From: a virus
Direction: 5' to 3' (one strand)
DNA length: 39,055 bases
Virus record (IMG/VR): IMGVR_UViG_3300003690_000121
Coordinates: 1 to 39,055 of that record
In this document: piece after piece, positions 1 to 6,920 of the stretch
Position numbering within the stretch: position 1 is the first letter of the stretch
Layout of the letters: each line of letters begins with the position of its first letter
Position numbers and translations under genes: made by a program
The notes under the pieces: generated by a model
Told to the model about the DNA's origin: nothing
Seen by the model: the letters and a program-made list of their open reading frames with translations, nothing else
The model's database searches: none

Positions 1-62
1 GGTTGCCGCCGTCCACGTAGGCGGGGATCGTCTGCGCATCCGCAACAGCAATCAACTGATAT
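1..62. repeat. Left copy of the 62-bp terminal redundancy
   Basis: Bases 1-62 match bases 38994-39055 except at position 25 (G here, T at 39018). The difference changes one codon of the fibre-like gene (Pro here, Thr at the right end). Collapsing the copies keeps that gene in frame, which points to a circular assembly with a duplicated end or to a circularly permuted headful genome. Confidence 0.85.
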
Positions 63-1117
63 GTGCTTACCCGATCTACCGTAACCGAAGCCGATGCCCT
101 CGTCGCCCAACTCCCTCCCACTCGTTCAAGAATCCGGATATCGTCCGAGCCGTTGCGAAGGTGTGCGTACCAGAAGTTATTGGCGTCAGAAAACCTTAGC
201 ACAATGCCGTGACTTTCTCCAGAAGGCACCAGGACTAATTTAGCCTCGACTACAACGTCGCTCAGGCCACAATCAACGGTCCCAATAAATCCCTGGCTCC
301 CACCTGCACCTGCATTTTTCAATTTATTTGAAGTTATTCCGAGATCGCCATCTTGCTCCGTCCAAGCCAGGCCGTCGCCACCGTTGGCCTCCGCATGGCC
401 GGCCCCGTCCGTATTTCCCAGCGTGCTGCTGTTGGCCCGGTCGAATGAATCGCTCGCTACCGGCACCGGCAGCCAAGCGCCATGCGCAACACGAAAGCTG
501 TCCATCGTCAACACGCCGTCCAGATTGGCGAACATCGGATAGAGCGTGGCAGTGGCCCCCGTATCGGTCAGATACAGCAGCTTCCAATCGGTCCCGTCGA
601 ATCCGAAGTAAAACGCTCCGGCAGCCCGCAAGACAATTGCTAGCTGGTAATCGGTGCTGGTGCTGAGCCCCTCCCACACCTGCAAGCCGTCTTGAATATC
701 AATCCGTCCGTCCGTGGTGTTTAGCTGCAGAGCATGTTCTGCATCATCCGGGTCCGCAACCGCCGCCGAAATGTGCCAGCCGATGCCGAACTCTTCCCAT
801 GTGCCGGCATTGATCTCGGCCGCCATGACACGACCGGCGGTTCGCGTTACCTGGCCGAAGTAGCCGCCCTCGTCGCCCCAAACCGGTGACGCTTGTGCGG
901 GGATCACCAACGCCTTGCCCGCAATCGTCAAATCGCCAGACGCTTCCTCAACCAACGTCAGCAGTCCTGGACCTGGCTCCGGCTGCCTCGTCAAGTCCAA
1001 CGGACCAGCATCGGTCATGATAAAATCATCCCGCTGTTGGTAGTGCGGACCCCGCGTAGTCATGGGGGGTCGCGAGCCGAGCCCTGCCGCCTGTCGGGTT
1101 GCCATAGGATTCGTCAT
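1..1117 (-). CDS. Fibre-like virion protein, N-terminal part (continues at the right end of the window)
   Basis: The reading frame opens with ATG at 1117, overlapping the stop of the upstream membrane protein gene as ATGA, with an AAGGG ribosome site. It runs off the left edge and resumes at 39055. Removing the 62-base redundancy gives one uninterrupted frame of about 415 residues. The second half starts near SFDRANSSTLGNTDG and has the alternating pattern of a concanavalin-like (LamG-type) jelly roll, as found in phage fibres and head appendages. An internal ATG at 1018 is possible, but the overlap with the upstream stop favours 1117. Function is inferred from fold style and from its place beside small virion proteins. 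The exact role is unknown. Confidence 0.75.
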   Translation of the reverse strand, partial: MTNPMATRQAAGLGSRPPMTTRGPHYQQRDDFIMTDAGPLDLTRQPEPGPGLLTLVEEASGDLTIAGKALVIPAQASPVWGDEGGYFGQVTRTAGRVMAAEINAGTWEEFGIGWHISAAVADPDDAEHALQLNTTDGRIDIQDGLQVWEGLSTSTDYQLAIVLRAAGAFYFGFDGTDWKLLYLTDTGATATLYPMFANLDGVLTMDSFRVAHGAWLPVPVASDSFDRANSSTLGNTDGAGHAEANGGDGLAWTEQDGDLGITSNKLKNAGAGGSQGFIGTVDCGLSDVVVEAKLVLVPSGESHGIVLRFSDANNFWYAHLRNGSDDIRILERVGGSWATRASASVTVDRVSTYQLIAVADAQTIPAYVDGGN

Positions 1118-1455
1118 ACGGTGCCCTTCGATTGTACGGTGCCCCTCGATTGCGTGCTCTCCGTAATTGCCTTCGTGAACCGCTCCGCCGTGCTATCGCG
1201 CAACTGGCGTTCCGCCTCCAGGTCGGCGCGGAAGTCGTCCACAATAGCCCGGTTATGCCGATCGCTGGCGGTGATAATCTGCTCCACATGTTCGTTGTGC
1301 GATTTGCGCTCCGCGGGCCGGGTGTGTCGCACGTCATAATACAGATACCATGCCAGCACGCCAGCAATTCCGAGGCTGCCCCATGGCGGCGTGATCCCAA
1401 CCGTGTCGGTGGTGGCGAGAACAGCGACGGCACAGAGAGCGGATAGTTTTATCAT
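1114..1455 (-). CDS. Small membrane protein with coiled-coil tail, holin-like candidate
   Basis: A 113-residue product starts at ATG 1455 behind a GGAAGG site; a longer in-frame start at 1542 has no better support and lies inside the nuclease gene. Residues 1-18 and about 25-43 are hydrophobic and could be one or two membrane segments. The rest is charged and helical (DDFRADLEAERQLRDS), with a predicted coiled-coil character. Size, topology and position after a secreted nuclease and protease would suit a class II holin or a spanin-like partner, but no family was recognised. The stop overlaps the start of the fibre-like gene by ATGA. Confidence 0.7.
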   Translation of the reverse strand: MIKLSALCAVAVLATTDTVGITPPWGSLGIAGVLAWYLYYDVRHTRPAERKSHNEHVEQIITASDRHNRAIVDDFRADLEAERQLRDSTAERFTKAITESTQSRGTVQSKGTV

Positions 1456-1478
1456 GTTTACCTTCCGTGTCGTGATCG

Positions 1479-1997
1479 TCAGTTTTTCGACCGCTTCTGT
1501 TTTCGATATTCCCAAGGCGCAGTCGGATTCTTTTGCTTCCATAGCCCACGTTTTGCAGCCTTCGCCGCCGTCATTAGCCGCGACAGTTCTTCGTCATCGC
1601 TATACTTTTTCCAGTGCCAGGCATAGCCGTTGCGAATCAATTCTTTCCCCAGGCTTCGACCTCCAATAATCACGCGCCCGAGGATTCGCCCGTACTTATC
1701 CGGCTTCGGCTCGGCGTGGACAACAGCTGTCTGGTCCAGTGCAAAACCAGTGCTAAACGCTGTCGCCGCAGGACCGAACGGCTGCTTGACCTCAGGCGTG
1801 TCTGCGCCATTAGACAGCCGGACCTTGTAGGTTCTGCCGCCTGAGATTACTTCCACCGTGTCGCCGTCGATGATCCGACTGACACGCCCAGTGAACTCGG
1901 CGGCACGGGCCGTGCTCGTCACCAGCAAAAACAGCAGCAGCAATATTGCCGCGCCGATTGCCGCATGTCGTATGGTTTTGACTAGAGTTTTTTCCAT
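1479..1997 (-). CDS. Secreted or membrane-anchored thermonuclease (SNase family)
   Basis: Staphylococcal-nuclease-like phosphodiesterase of 172 residues from ATG 1997, preceded by GAGGA. Residues 11-32 form a signal peptide or anchor. The SNase core follows: DGDTVEV near residue 44 (calcium Asp), a catalytic Arg near 60, DTPE with the catalytic Glu near 69, and KYGRILG with the second Arg near 104. The C-terminal GLWKQKNPTAPWEYR matches the usual SNase end. Such enzymes cut DNA and RNA outside the cytoplasm, so a role in degrading DNA at the envelope or after lysis is likely. The frame stays open to ATG 2108, which would add 37 cytoplasmic residues before the hydrophobic segment; this alternative is possible but less natural. 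Confidence 0.85.
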   Translation of the reverse strand: MEKTLVKTIRHAAIGAAILLLLFLLVTSTARAAEFTGRVSRIIDGDTVEVISGGRTYKVRLSNGADTPEVKQPFGPAATAFSTGFALDQTAVVHAEPKPDKYGRILGRVIIGGRSLGKELIRNGYAWHWKKYSDDEELSRLMTAAKAAKRGLWKQKNPTAPWEYRKQKRSKN

Positions 1998-2112
1998 TTC
2001 TGTTTCCTCGGCAATGATCCGCGGCCTCATCCTGCCACTTTCGATAAACCGCATTTTCACAGTACGTGATTTTTTGAACGGCACCGGCTTGTAGTCTAGT
2101 AGGTCCATTATT

Positions 2113-2526
2113 TCATTTCTCCATCGCAGCTACGCGGTGTGCCGTCTTGTCAATCGGAGATATCTTCAATAGAGTCTTGCCGATTTTAGATCGCGCCGTA
2201 TGTTCCGCCTGTTTGCGACAACCCCCGCTAGTATTAGCCATGACGTGCAATTTTTTCTCCAGATATCGCATCTCCTCCGATAGTATTGGCAATCCAGCCG
2301 GCCACGGCCAGTGCATCAACACAAAATACCTCGGCCCGTCCTCGTCATCTGCATTCGTGCCTTCAAAGCATCCCATGTCTCGCATCTTGCTCTTAATCCG
2401 GCAGTCATATAGATAACTCTTGGCGCGAACATGAGATAAACCAATAGCTTGCAGCATGGTTACCGCAACATCAAATCGACGCGCACAATAACTTTGCATT
2501 TCCTCCCATGTCACATCTCTTTTCAT
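2113..2526 (-). CDS. Hypothetical protein
   Basis: The 137-residue product starts at ATG 2526, which overlaps the upstream TGA as TGATG, with a purine-rich site (GGGGGGAGAG) just before it. A GTG immediately upstream is less likely as the start. The sequence is a soluble mix of helices and strands with several cysteines and a WPWPAG segment. No family was recognised. It lies between an 80-residue unknown protein and the secreted thermonuclease in the same operon. Confidence 0.75.
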   Translation of the reverse strand: MKRDVTWEEMQSYCARRFDVAVTMLQAIGLSHVRAKSYLYDCRIKSKMRDMGCFEGTNADDEDGPRYFVLMHWPWPAGLPILSEEMRYLEKKLHVMANTSGGCRKQAEHTARSKIGKTLLKISPIDKTAHRVAAMEK

Positions 2527-2768
2527 CACTCTCCCCCCTCACGCGCCGCATCTTCCGGGATCGCGTGAACGCCCGGATATAGGTCCGCTACCGTCGCGGC
2601 CTCCGTATGTATCGGGTGCTCGTGCCGGCGCCGGGCGTGTACATCCGTTAGCATCTGCGCGAGGTCTTCGGCGACATATCTTTTGTGCTGCCACAGCCCG
2701 TTGAGCACGTCGCCATCCGGGTCGCAAACTACCCAATAATCCTCCGTCTTCCGGACTGCGGTGTACAT
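2526..2768 (-). CDS. Hypothetical small protein
   Basis: An 80-residue product starts at ATG 2768 behind GAGGGGGAG. The first half (DYWVVCDPDGDVLNGLWQ) looks like a small beta-hairpin module of the kind seen in short phage accessory proteins; the second half is helical and rich in His and Arg. The stop codon is shared with the next start (TGATG), so the two products are probably made in a coupled way. Function is unknown. Confidence 0.7.
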   Translation of the reverse strand: MYTAVRKTEDYWVVCDPDGDVLNGLWQHKRYVAEDLAQMLTDVHARRRHEHPIHTEAATVADLYPGVHAIPEDAAREGGE

Positions 2769-2800
2769 GGCTCACTCCCCCTCGGGCCGCTGGTCAACTG

Positions 2801-3484
2801 TTAACTGCTGGCTGGGCGCGGGTTGGACGACTCGGCCTTTCGGTTGGGTGAGTCGTCTGGCCCTAAGGGCTCCTCGCTGGCGAGCACCTGGGCAACGTCA
2901 ACACGGTTATCGTCACCGCCAAACGACTGCAAAAACGCGAGGACCTGCTGGTAGTCTCCATATACGCGCATTGAGTCGAACCGCGTGATAAATCTGGTCC
3001 GCTTGGCACTGTTCAGCCTGGTCCAGCCGACGATGGCCTTGTCAATAGCTCCCAATAAAATCAGCGCATTGCCGCTCTTAATTCGTAATTGGCTGAGAAC
3101 CGGAATGTCCGCGTCCGAGCCGTCCAGTGCAAACGGCAAGTCGATCAGGCCACCCGATGCGTTTTGCACGTCGTCACCGCCGAAAGGATTCTCGGCATCC
3201 TCAATACTCGCGCCGGCATCAATAGCCTTAGCAATCTTGTCACCCAAATCCTGCTTATCGGGATTGTGAGTAAGCCGCCGCCGCCAGCGATCCGCGTCAA
3301 TCAACAAAGCTATTTGATGGTCGCGGGTCGGATCGTCCATTCCGCCACGGTCCTCCAGTTCGTCGTTTCCGAGTAGCTCTTGCCGCATCCTAATGAGCGG
3401 CTGGATGCCTGCTACAACATGTAAGTTCCGCAGCGTCACAATGGCGCGGCGGAACTGTTCGGCTCCTGGGTCTCCTATGGGCAC
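2801..3484 (-). CDS. Hypothetical protein, 227 aa
   Basis: The start is GTG 3484, chosen because a strong AAAGGAGG site lies at the right distance and no ATG with a site is present upstream. The product is soluble, acidic in its middle (DAGASIEDAENPFGGDD) and ends in a disordered Ser/Pro/Asn-rich tail. No signal peptide or membrane segment is seen. It follows directly after the protease gene with a 17-base gap. No homologous family could be named. Confidence 0.75.
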   Translation of the reverse strand: MPIGDPGAEQFRRAIVTLRNLHVVAGIQPLIRMRQELLGNDELEDRGGMDDPTRDHQIALLIDADRWRRRLTHNPDKQDLGDKIAKAIDAGASIEDAENPFGGDDVQNASGGLIDLPFALDGSDADIPVLSQLRIKSGNALILLGAIDKAIVGWTRLNSAKRTRFITRFDSMRVYGDYQQVLAFLQSFGGDDNRVDVAQVLASEEPLGPDDSPNRKAESSNPRPASS

Positions 3485-3501
3485 GACAGCCTCCTTTGCG
3501 T

Positions 3502-4704
3502 TTAGGTGGTTGATAACGGCATGACATCGCGGACATGCCTGTCGATTCGGTTCTTTAATTGAGTCGCGTAGCCCACGAGCCCGGAATCACTGCCCGCTAA
3601 GTCCTGGTCGAGTTGGTCGAGCGCAAAGCGTCCGATAAGCGCGTCGCGTATCGGATCACGTCCCTCGAGCTTCGAAAGTCGTAATAACTCAATTGCTTCG
3701 GCGTTGTCGCGGCCGATACTTGCTGGCGCAGACGGAAACGTATTGGCCACCGAGGCCGCCTCTTGTCGCGGTAGAGGATCGGCCAGCCGACACTTCACCC
3801 GCCGCGCCCTGTACCAGCCAGCTACGGCAATGCCCAGGCCCAACGGCCCGCCGATTCCAAGCCCGGTAGCCGCCAACCGGCCTAACTGATATCCGCTTGC
3901 TTGCTCAGCGGTTGTCTTGGCGAGGTCTCGTACTTTCGCGCGGAGGGATTTATTAGCCTCGGCAACTTCCGCTTGGGCGGCGAATGGCTTTGCGGGCGCG
4001 GCCGCACCCGGCTGGCCTGCCGCTCCAGGCTGTCCGTCCTTGCCGTCTTGCCCCGCCGGACCGGGCGGCCCCGGCTTCCGTATCAACTCGCCCATCGCCT
4101 TTTTGAGCCGCTCAATTTCCTGCCGCAGCAGCTCCACGTCTTTACCGGCCGGCGGGGCGGGCTTCGGCGGCGCGGGGCGAGGTACATGGACTGCACCCGG
4201 TATCTCCACGACGGGCGGCGTTTTCCGCGCCTTGCGCCGCCCGGGTAAAATATTCCGCAAAAACCCCCGCAGCCGCTTGAGTCCGCAACCCGTGCCCGTG
4301 CCATCGTTGCTGTAACCGGTAATGACCGATACCAAACCGTCCTTCGCGTTCCACACCGGTCCGCCGCTATCGCCCTGTCGGGGCCGATGTTGTTGGCAGC
4401 GATATGTCGTATATCGCTCGGATGCCGTGACGATCCCCCCACCCGCCGCATAGCCCCGCCCGCCGTGCCCGGCAAACCAGACTTGCGAGCCTATCGCTGG
4501 CTCCTCTTCGGCCACCCGCATACCTGTCGCTGTGGGATGCGGCTTGATTTTCAGCAGCGCGATATCGCCCATCGGATCGGCGGCCACCACTTGCGCCACC
4601 CGGCCCGCGCCGTCATTGAAGTTGACGTATCCGCTCTTGTGCCCCTTGACCACGTGTGCGGCGGTTCTCACCCATGGGCCGCCCAAGTACGCGCCGGAGC
4701 CCAC
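3502..4704 (-). CDS. Trypsin-like serine protease with collagen-like and membrane segments (5' end disrupted)
   Basis: The open frame from GTG 4704 gives 400 residues. The chymotrypsin-fold triad is visible: His17 in TAAHVV, Asp47 in GDIALL, Ser113 in GDSGGPV. After a Pro-rich linker comes a coiled coil (about 188-210), a collagen-like Gly-X-Y stretch (about 212-235), a second helical segment, and one hydrophobic segment at about 277-298 followed by a basic, helical C-terminus. The protease core therefore probably sits outside the membrane with the tail inside. The natural N-terminus with its signal peptide lies upstream but is cut off by an 11-bp tandem duplication and a TGA. As sequenced, only reinitiation at GTG would give this product, without a signal peptide. 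Confidence 0.8.
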   Translation of the reverse strand: MGSGAYLGGPWVRTAAHVVKGHKSGYVNFNDGAGRVAQVVAADPMGDIALLKIKPHPTATGMRVAEEEPAIGSQVWFAGHGGRGYAAGGGIVTASERYTTYRCQQHRPRQGDSGGPVWNAKDGLVSVITGYSNDGTGTGCGLKRLRGFLRNILPGRRKARKTPPVVEIPGAVHVPRPAPPKPAPPAGKDVELLRQEIERLKKAMGELIRKPGPPGPAGQDGKDGQPGAAGQPGAAAPAKPFAAQAEVAEANKSLRAKVRDLAKTTAEQASGYQLGRLAATGLGIGGPLGLGIAVAGWYRARRVKCRLADPLPRQEAASVANTFPSAPASIGRDNAEAIELLRLSKLEGRDPIRDALIGRFALDQLDQDLAGSDSGLVGYATQLKNRIDRHVRDVMPLSTT

Positions 4705-4901
4705 GTCATAGGCACCTCATAGGCACCCCCGCCCGTGGGCATGTGGACGCGGACAATCCGTAAGTCCGCACTGGCGCGGTTGGCTGTTGGTCCGGTGCAG
4801 GCGACCTGCCCGCTGGCGTTAAGTCGTCACGTTTGCCCCCACGCGGCGGCCGGCAGCCAAAGCAGCAGCACGAACAGCAAGATGGTGAGTTTGGTTTTCA
4901 T
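4705..4901 (-). pseudogene. Detached signal-peptide end of the serine protease gene
   Basis: ATG 4901 opens a typical signal peptide (MKTKLTILLFVLLLWLPAAA, then WGQT) but meets TGA at 4827-4829 after 24 codons. Reading past that stop in the same frame gives RIVRVHMPTGGGAY, which would join the protease core if the 11-bp unit TCATAGGCACC, present twice in tandem at 4706-4716 and 4717-4727, were present once. The gene thus carries one nonsense codon and one +11 frameshift. This is either decay, a switchable state or an assembly error. Confidence 0.65.
4706..4727. repeat. 11-bp tandem duplication in protease gene
   Basis: Two perfect adjacent copies of TCATAGGCACC. A single copy would restore the frame between the signal peptide region and the protease core. 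On the coding strand the extra copy also creates a GAGGTG ribosome-site-like sequence 8 bases before GTG 4704. Confidence 0.9.
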
Positions 4902-4920
4902 TGCTCATCCCGACTAAAAC

Positions 4921-5145
4921 TCATCCGCAGCGTGAACATCGCGCACGAGAGTACCTGTGTAGAAAGTTTTTGAAAGGTCTTCCAGCGGCCTTCCTGATCC
5001 TGCCTCCCCTCCGCGGCAGCCTAACTCGCCCTTCCCTGCACCTACGAATAGCTACCTCATTGGAGCGCGGAGCGAAATCAACAGCAGTGAGAATAGTCGC
5101 TCCGCACAAGATCACTCCACCGACTAAAATTTTCAACCTGTTCAT
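4921..5145 (-). CDS. Small single-TM protein with very basic tail
   Basis: A 74-residue product from ATG 5145 with a GGGAGGG site. Residues 5-24 form one hydrophobic segment (ILVGGVILCGATILTAV), followed by a strongly basic tail rich in Arg and ending in CSRCG. It lies between the alpha/beta hydrolase and the protease signal peptide, inside the presumed exit module, so a membrane-active or holin-accessory role is possible. No family was recognised and no lipobox is convincing. Confidence 0.65.
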   Translation of the reverse strand: MNRLKILVGGVILCGATILTAVDFAPRSNEVAIRRCREGRVRLPRRGGRIRKAAGRPFKNFLHRYSRARCSRCG

Positions 5146-5186
5146 ACTCGTTTCCCTCCCAGAAAGTAAATGGTGAGTTTTGTTTT

Positions 5187-5825
5187 TCACGCCGCCGCCT
5201 CCGTCAACGCCGCCTTGCACGCATCTTGAAAGGCGGGTAGCTCGTCCATCGACTCATGTGGCACATGATGCCATTCGCGTATGACTCCACTTACCGAATG
5301 GCCCATCGGCAAATTCTCTCGCTGGCGAAATACATGGCACTCGCCTACATTGGATGGCAGCCGAATCTTCGGACACAACCCCGGCACCACTCGCCCCGCC
5401 AGCCACAACGCATCCCAAACCAACAGCCGCATCCAATGTACCTTCTGCCTTCCACGCGGCCGATGCGGCGGAATCACCGCGCGGATGCGTCCCAATAGAC
5501 TCGGACTCCTGTACACAGGATCGGTCAAAATTATTCGATGCACCTTGATTTGACGCTTGCGTAGCTCCAGAGCCAACTTGATTCCGCCCCATCCGGCCCC
5601 GTAGCTGTACGCAAAAATGAATACCTGGGGCACCTCCCGCCCGTTGGTGTGCAGATTACGGAACTGCTCCGCCCAGCCCGACCAGTCGGAGTTCCAAGGT
5701 AGCGGACCCTTGACCACCAGATCTGGAATCCGCGCGGCATCCAGATCCTTTGCCAGTTTCATCATCCCGCAATTCCATCCTCGCGGCTGGCGGAAGCCGG
5801 ATATCAGGAAGGCGTATTTGGTCAT
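5187..5825 (-). CDS. Alpha/beta-hydrolase-like protein (possible lysis esterase)
   Basis: A 212-residue protein whose sequence fits an alpha/beta hydrolase: an early beta strand (YAFLISGF), a nucleophile elbow AYSYGAG with Ser74, an acid in ILTDPVY (Asp102) and candidate catalytic histidines at 186-190 (EWHHVPH). No signal peptide is seen. It is the first gene after the csrA terminator, and its ATG lacks a clear Shine-Dalgarno site. The preceding leader folds into a GGA-bearing hairpin. Esterases near lysis genes are known in other phages (LysB); a similar role here is inference only. Confidence 0.7.
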   Translation of the reverse strand: MTKYAFLISGFRQPRGWNCGMMKLAKDLDAARIPDLVVKGPLPWNSDWSGWAEQFRNLHTNGREVPQVFIFAYSYGAGWGGIKLALELRKRQIKVHRIILTDPVYRSPSLLGRIRAVIPPHRPRGRQKVHWMRLLVWDALWLAGRVVPGLCPKIRLPSNVGECHVFRQRENLPMGHSVSGVIREWHHVPHESMDELPAFQDACKAALTEAAA

Positions 5826-5878
5826 CGTGTTAAAACCGGGGGCGGAAATCCGTTTCCGCCTGATCCGGCTCTTCCTAT
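5826..5878 (-). promoter_or_regulatory. GGA-rich leader with hairpin before the hydrolase start
   Basis: On the coding strand the leader contains four GGA motifs in about 40 bases. The last sits in the tetraloop of a perfect 8-bp hairpin (GGCGGAAA, loop CGGA, TTTCCGCC; plus coordinates 5841-5860). GGA in a hairpin loop close to a start codon is the classic CsrA/RsmA target layout, and a phage csrA lies directly upstream. The link is inference. Confidence 0.5.
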
Positions 5879-5918
5879 AAAAAACGGGCTCGCACGATTA
5901 GGGAATCGCACGGCCCGT
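5879..5918 (-). terminator. Intrinsic terminator after csrA
   Basis: On the minus strand an imperfect GC-rich hairpin (about 15 bp including G-U pairs and one bulge; outer arms ACGGGC and GCCCGT, loop CCCT) is followed directly by six T residues. It lies 20-60 bases after the csrA stop and should end at least part of the transcription from the early operon. Confidence 0.75.
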
Positions 5919-5940
5919 TCCATGTGGCCGAACTGTATAT

Positions 5941-6123
5941 TTACCCGGATTCTATATCCGATTCTGGCAATTTGTCAAGCTCCGCCCGCAATATCCGCGT
6001 TTCGGTGGGTGCGCTGATGAATATCCGCACATGGCTCTTAGTCAGGCGGACTACCGTGATTTTTACATCCTCGCCAATCAGAATAGATTGGCCCTTCTTC
6101 CGCGTCAGCACCAGTCCTGGCAT
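5941..6123 (-). CDS. csrA: CsrA-family translational regulator
   Basis: The 60-residue product is a full-length CsrA/RsmA homologue: it begins MPGLVLTRKKGQSILIGEDV, followed by KITVVRLTKSHVRIFISAPT, the characteristic five-strand core with the RNA-binding N-terminal strand and the IxISAP segment. CsrA dimers bind GGA motifs in mRNA leaders and block or protect them. A phage copy could redirect host carbon-storage, motility or biofilm control, or time the phage's own genes. ATG 6123 has a GGAGGG site. The gene follows a Planctomycetota-type small protein and is closed by an intrinsic terminator. Confidence 0.93.
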   Translation of the reverse strand: MPGLVLTRKKGQSILIGEDVKITVVRLTKSHVRIFISAPTETRILRAELDKLPESDIESG

Positions 6124-6141
6124 TTTTTCGCCCTCCGTGGT

Positions 6142-6372
6142 TTATCCCCCTCGGTTACCATCTGCCCCCGATTCACTACTCGACTTGCGGATTTTTTTGC
6201 TCAAGACGGCCGCGTCGTACCAAGTGAAGCTCAACTCTGGGTTGGACGCAAACCGACCGAGTCGCCGCAGTGTCTTGGCCCGGCTATCCTCGTCGTAAAG
6301 GAAGACGTATCGCTCCTCGCCTTTGACCAGCGCAAGCACGTTGATACCGGTGTCCTGGATTCGTTTAGCCAT
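6142..6372 (-). CDS. Small conserved protein of a Planctomycetota-type family
   Basis: A 76-residue protein starting MAKRIQDTGINVLALVKGEE and continuing RYVFLYDEDSRAKTLRRLGR. From memory this closely resembles short proteins of unknown function that are common in Planctomycetota genomes, often near CsrA-type genes. The start is ATG 6372, with a near-ideal GGAGGTGAGTG site inside the end of the upstream gene, overlapping it by 8 bases. A GTG just upstream is not preferred. It is the best host clue in the window. Function is unknown. Confidence 0.8.
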   Translation of the reverse strand: MAKRIQDTGINVLALVKGEERYVFLYDEDSRAKTLRRLGRFASNPELSFTWYDAAVLSKKIRKSSSESGADGNRGG

Positions 6373-6383
6373 CACTCACCTCC
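6365..6383 (-). repeat. Gene-junction cassette, copy A
   Basis: The plus-strand sequence TTAGCCATCACTCACCTCC recurs at 7155-7173 as TTAGCCATCGCTCGCCTCC (17 of 19 identical). Each copy holds the upstream gene's last codons (Ser-Asp-Gly-stop), the ribosome site and the next start (Met-Ala-Lys). A shortened version lies at 6918-6932. Confidence 0.7.
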
Positions 6384-6541
6384 ACACCTACCATTACATC
6401 AAATAGCCTCCCGCACTCTTGGCACCACGCCTCACCGAGAAAATCTACTTTCTCATCATGCAATAATTGCATTTGGTCGTCGTGACGTTGCTGGCATGTT
6501 TGGCAATCAGATGTGTCCTCGATTTCAAGTCGTTTCCACAT
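6365..6541 (-). CDS. Small zinc-ribbon-like protein, 58 aa
   Basis: A 58-residue product from ATG 6541 behind GGGAGGTG. It holds two Cys-x2-Cys pairs (CQTC near residue 13, CQEC near residue 40), typical of a small zinc ribbon. It overlaps the upstream gene by 17 bases and the downstream gene by 8 bases, in the same tight style as its neighbours, which supports it as real despite its size. A nucleic-acid or protein-binding role is likely; nothing more specific can be said. Confidence 0.7.
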   Translation of the reverse strand: MWKRLEIEDTSDCQTCQQRHDDQMQLLHDEKVDFLGEAWCQECGRLFDVMVGVEVSDG

Positions 6542-6920
6542 CACGCACCTCCCGTCCTGCTGTCATAAACCATTTATCGGAATCGAACATCCAGGCATAG
6601 TGGTGCATCCGGTCGTAGCCGCGCGCGACTTTAATGAGACTCCATCCAGCAGCTACGTAATCCTCCGTGTACACTACGCAGCAATTGTCCTCTGGACCAC
6701 AGGGGCAGTGAGTATCATCGCCACGTATTTCAGTTAGCCAAAACACGTCCTCTGGAAAATAGTATTCTATTTTGTCGGGTAAAAAAAATATTGCGGTTTC
6801 TTGATCGAACGTAATCATCATGCCTGCTATCGGAACAAATGGCAGGGTAACGTACCGCTCGTACTCTGCTTCTCCATCTTTACGGACATCAGTTAAATAC
6901 AACCAACAGTCAAATGGCAT
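6525..6920 (-). CDS. Hypothetical protein, 131 aa
   Basis: Starts at ATG 6920, which overlaps the upstream TGA (TGATG), with GGAGGTGAG before it. The first 50 residues (MPFDCWLYLTDVRKDGEAEY) are beta-rich and the middle contains the Cys cluster HCPCGPEDNCC, followed by an aromatic-rich end. It looks like a compact accessory protein, perhaps metal-binding. No family was recognised. It sits in a run of short overlapping genes after ruvC. Confidence 0.75.
   Translation of the reverse strand: MPFDCWLYLTDVRKDGEAEYERYVTLPFVPIAGMMITFDQETAIFFLPDKIEYYFPEDVFWLTEIRGDDTHCPCGPEDNCCVVYTEDYVAAGWSLIKVARGYDRMHHYAWMFDSDKWFMTAGREVRDVETT

Noticed and set aside
1026-1433. Long minus-strand frame beneath the holin-like gene, and plus-strand frames such as 893-1339
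   Set aside because: They overlap better-supported genes, lack ribosome sites and have Arg/Ser/Pro-rich composition typical of shadow frames in GC-rich DNA.
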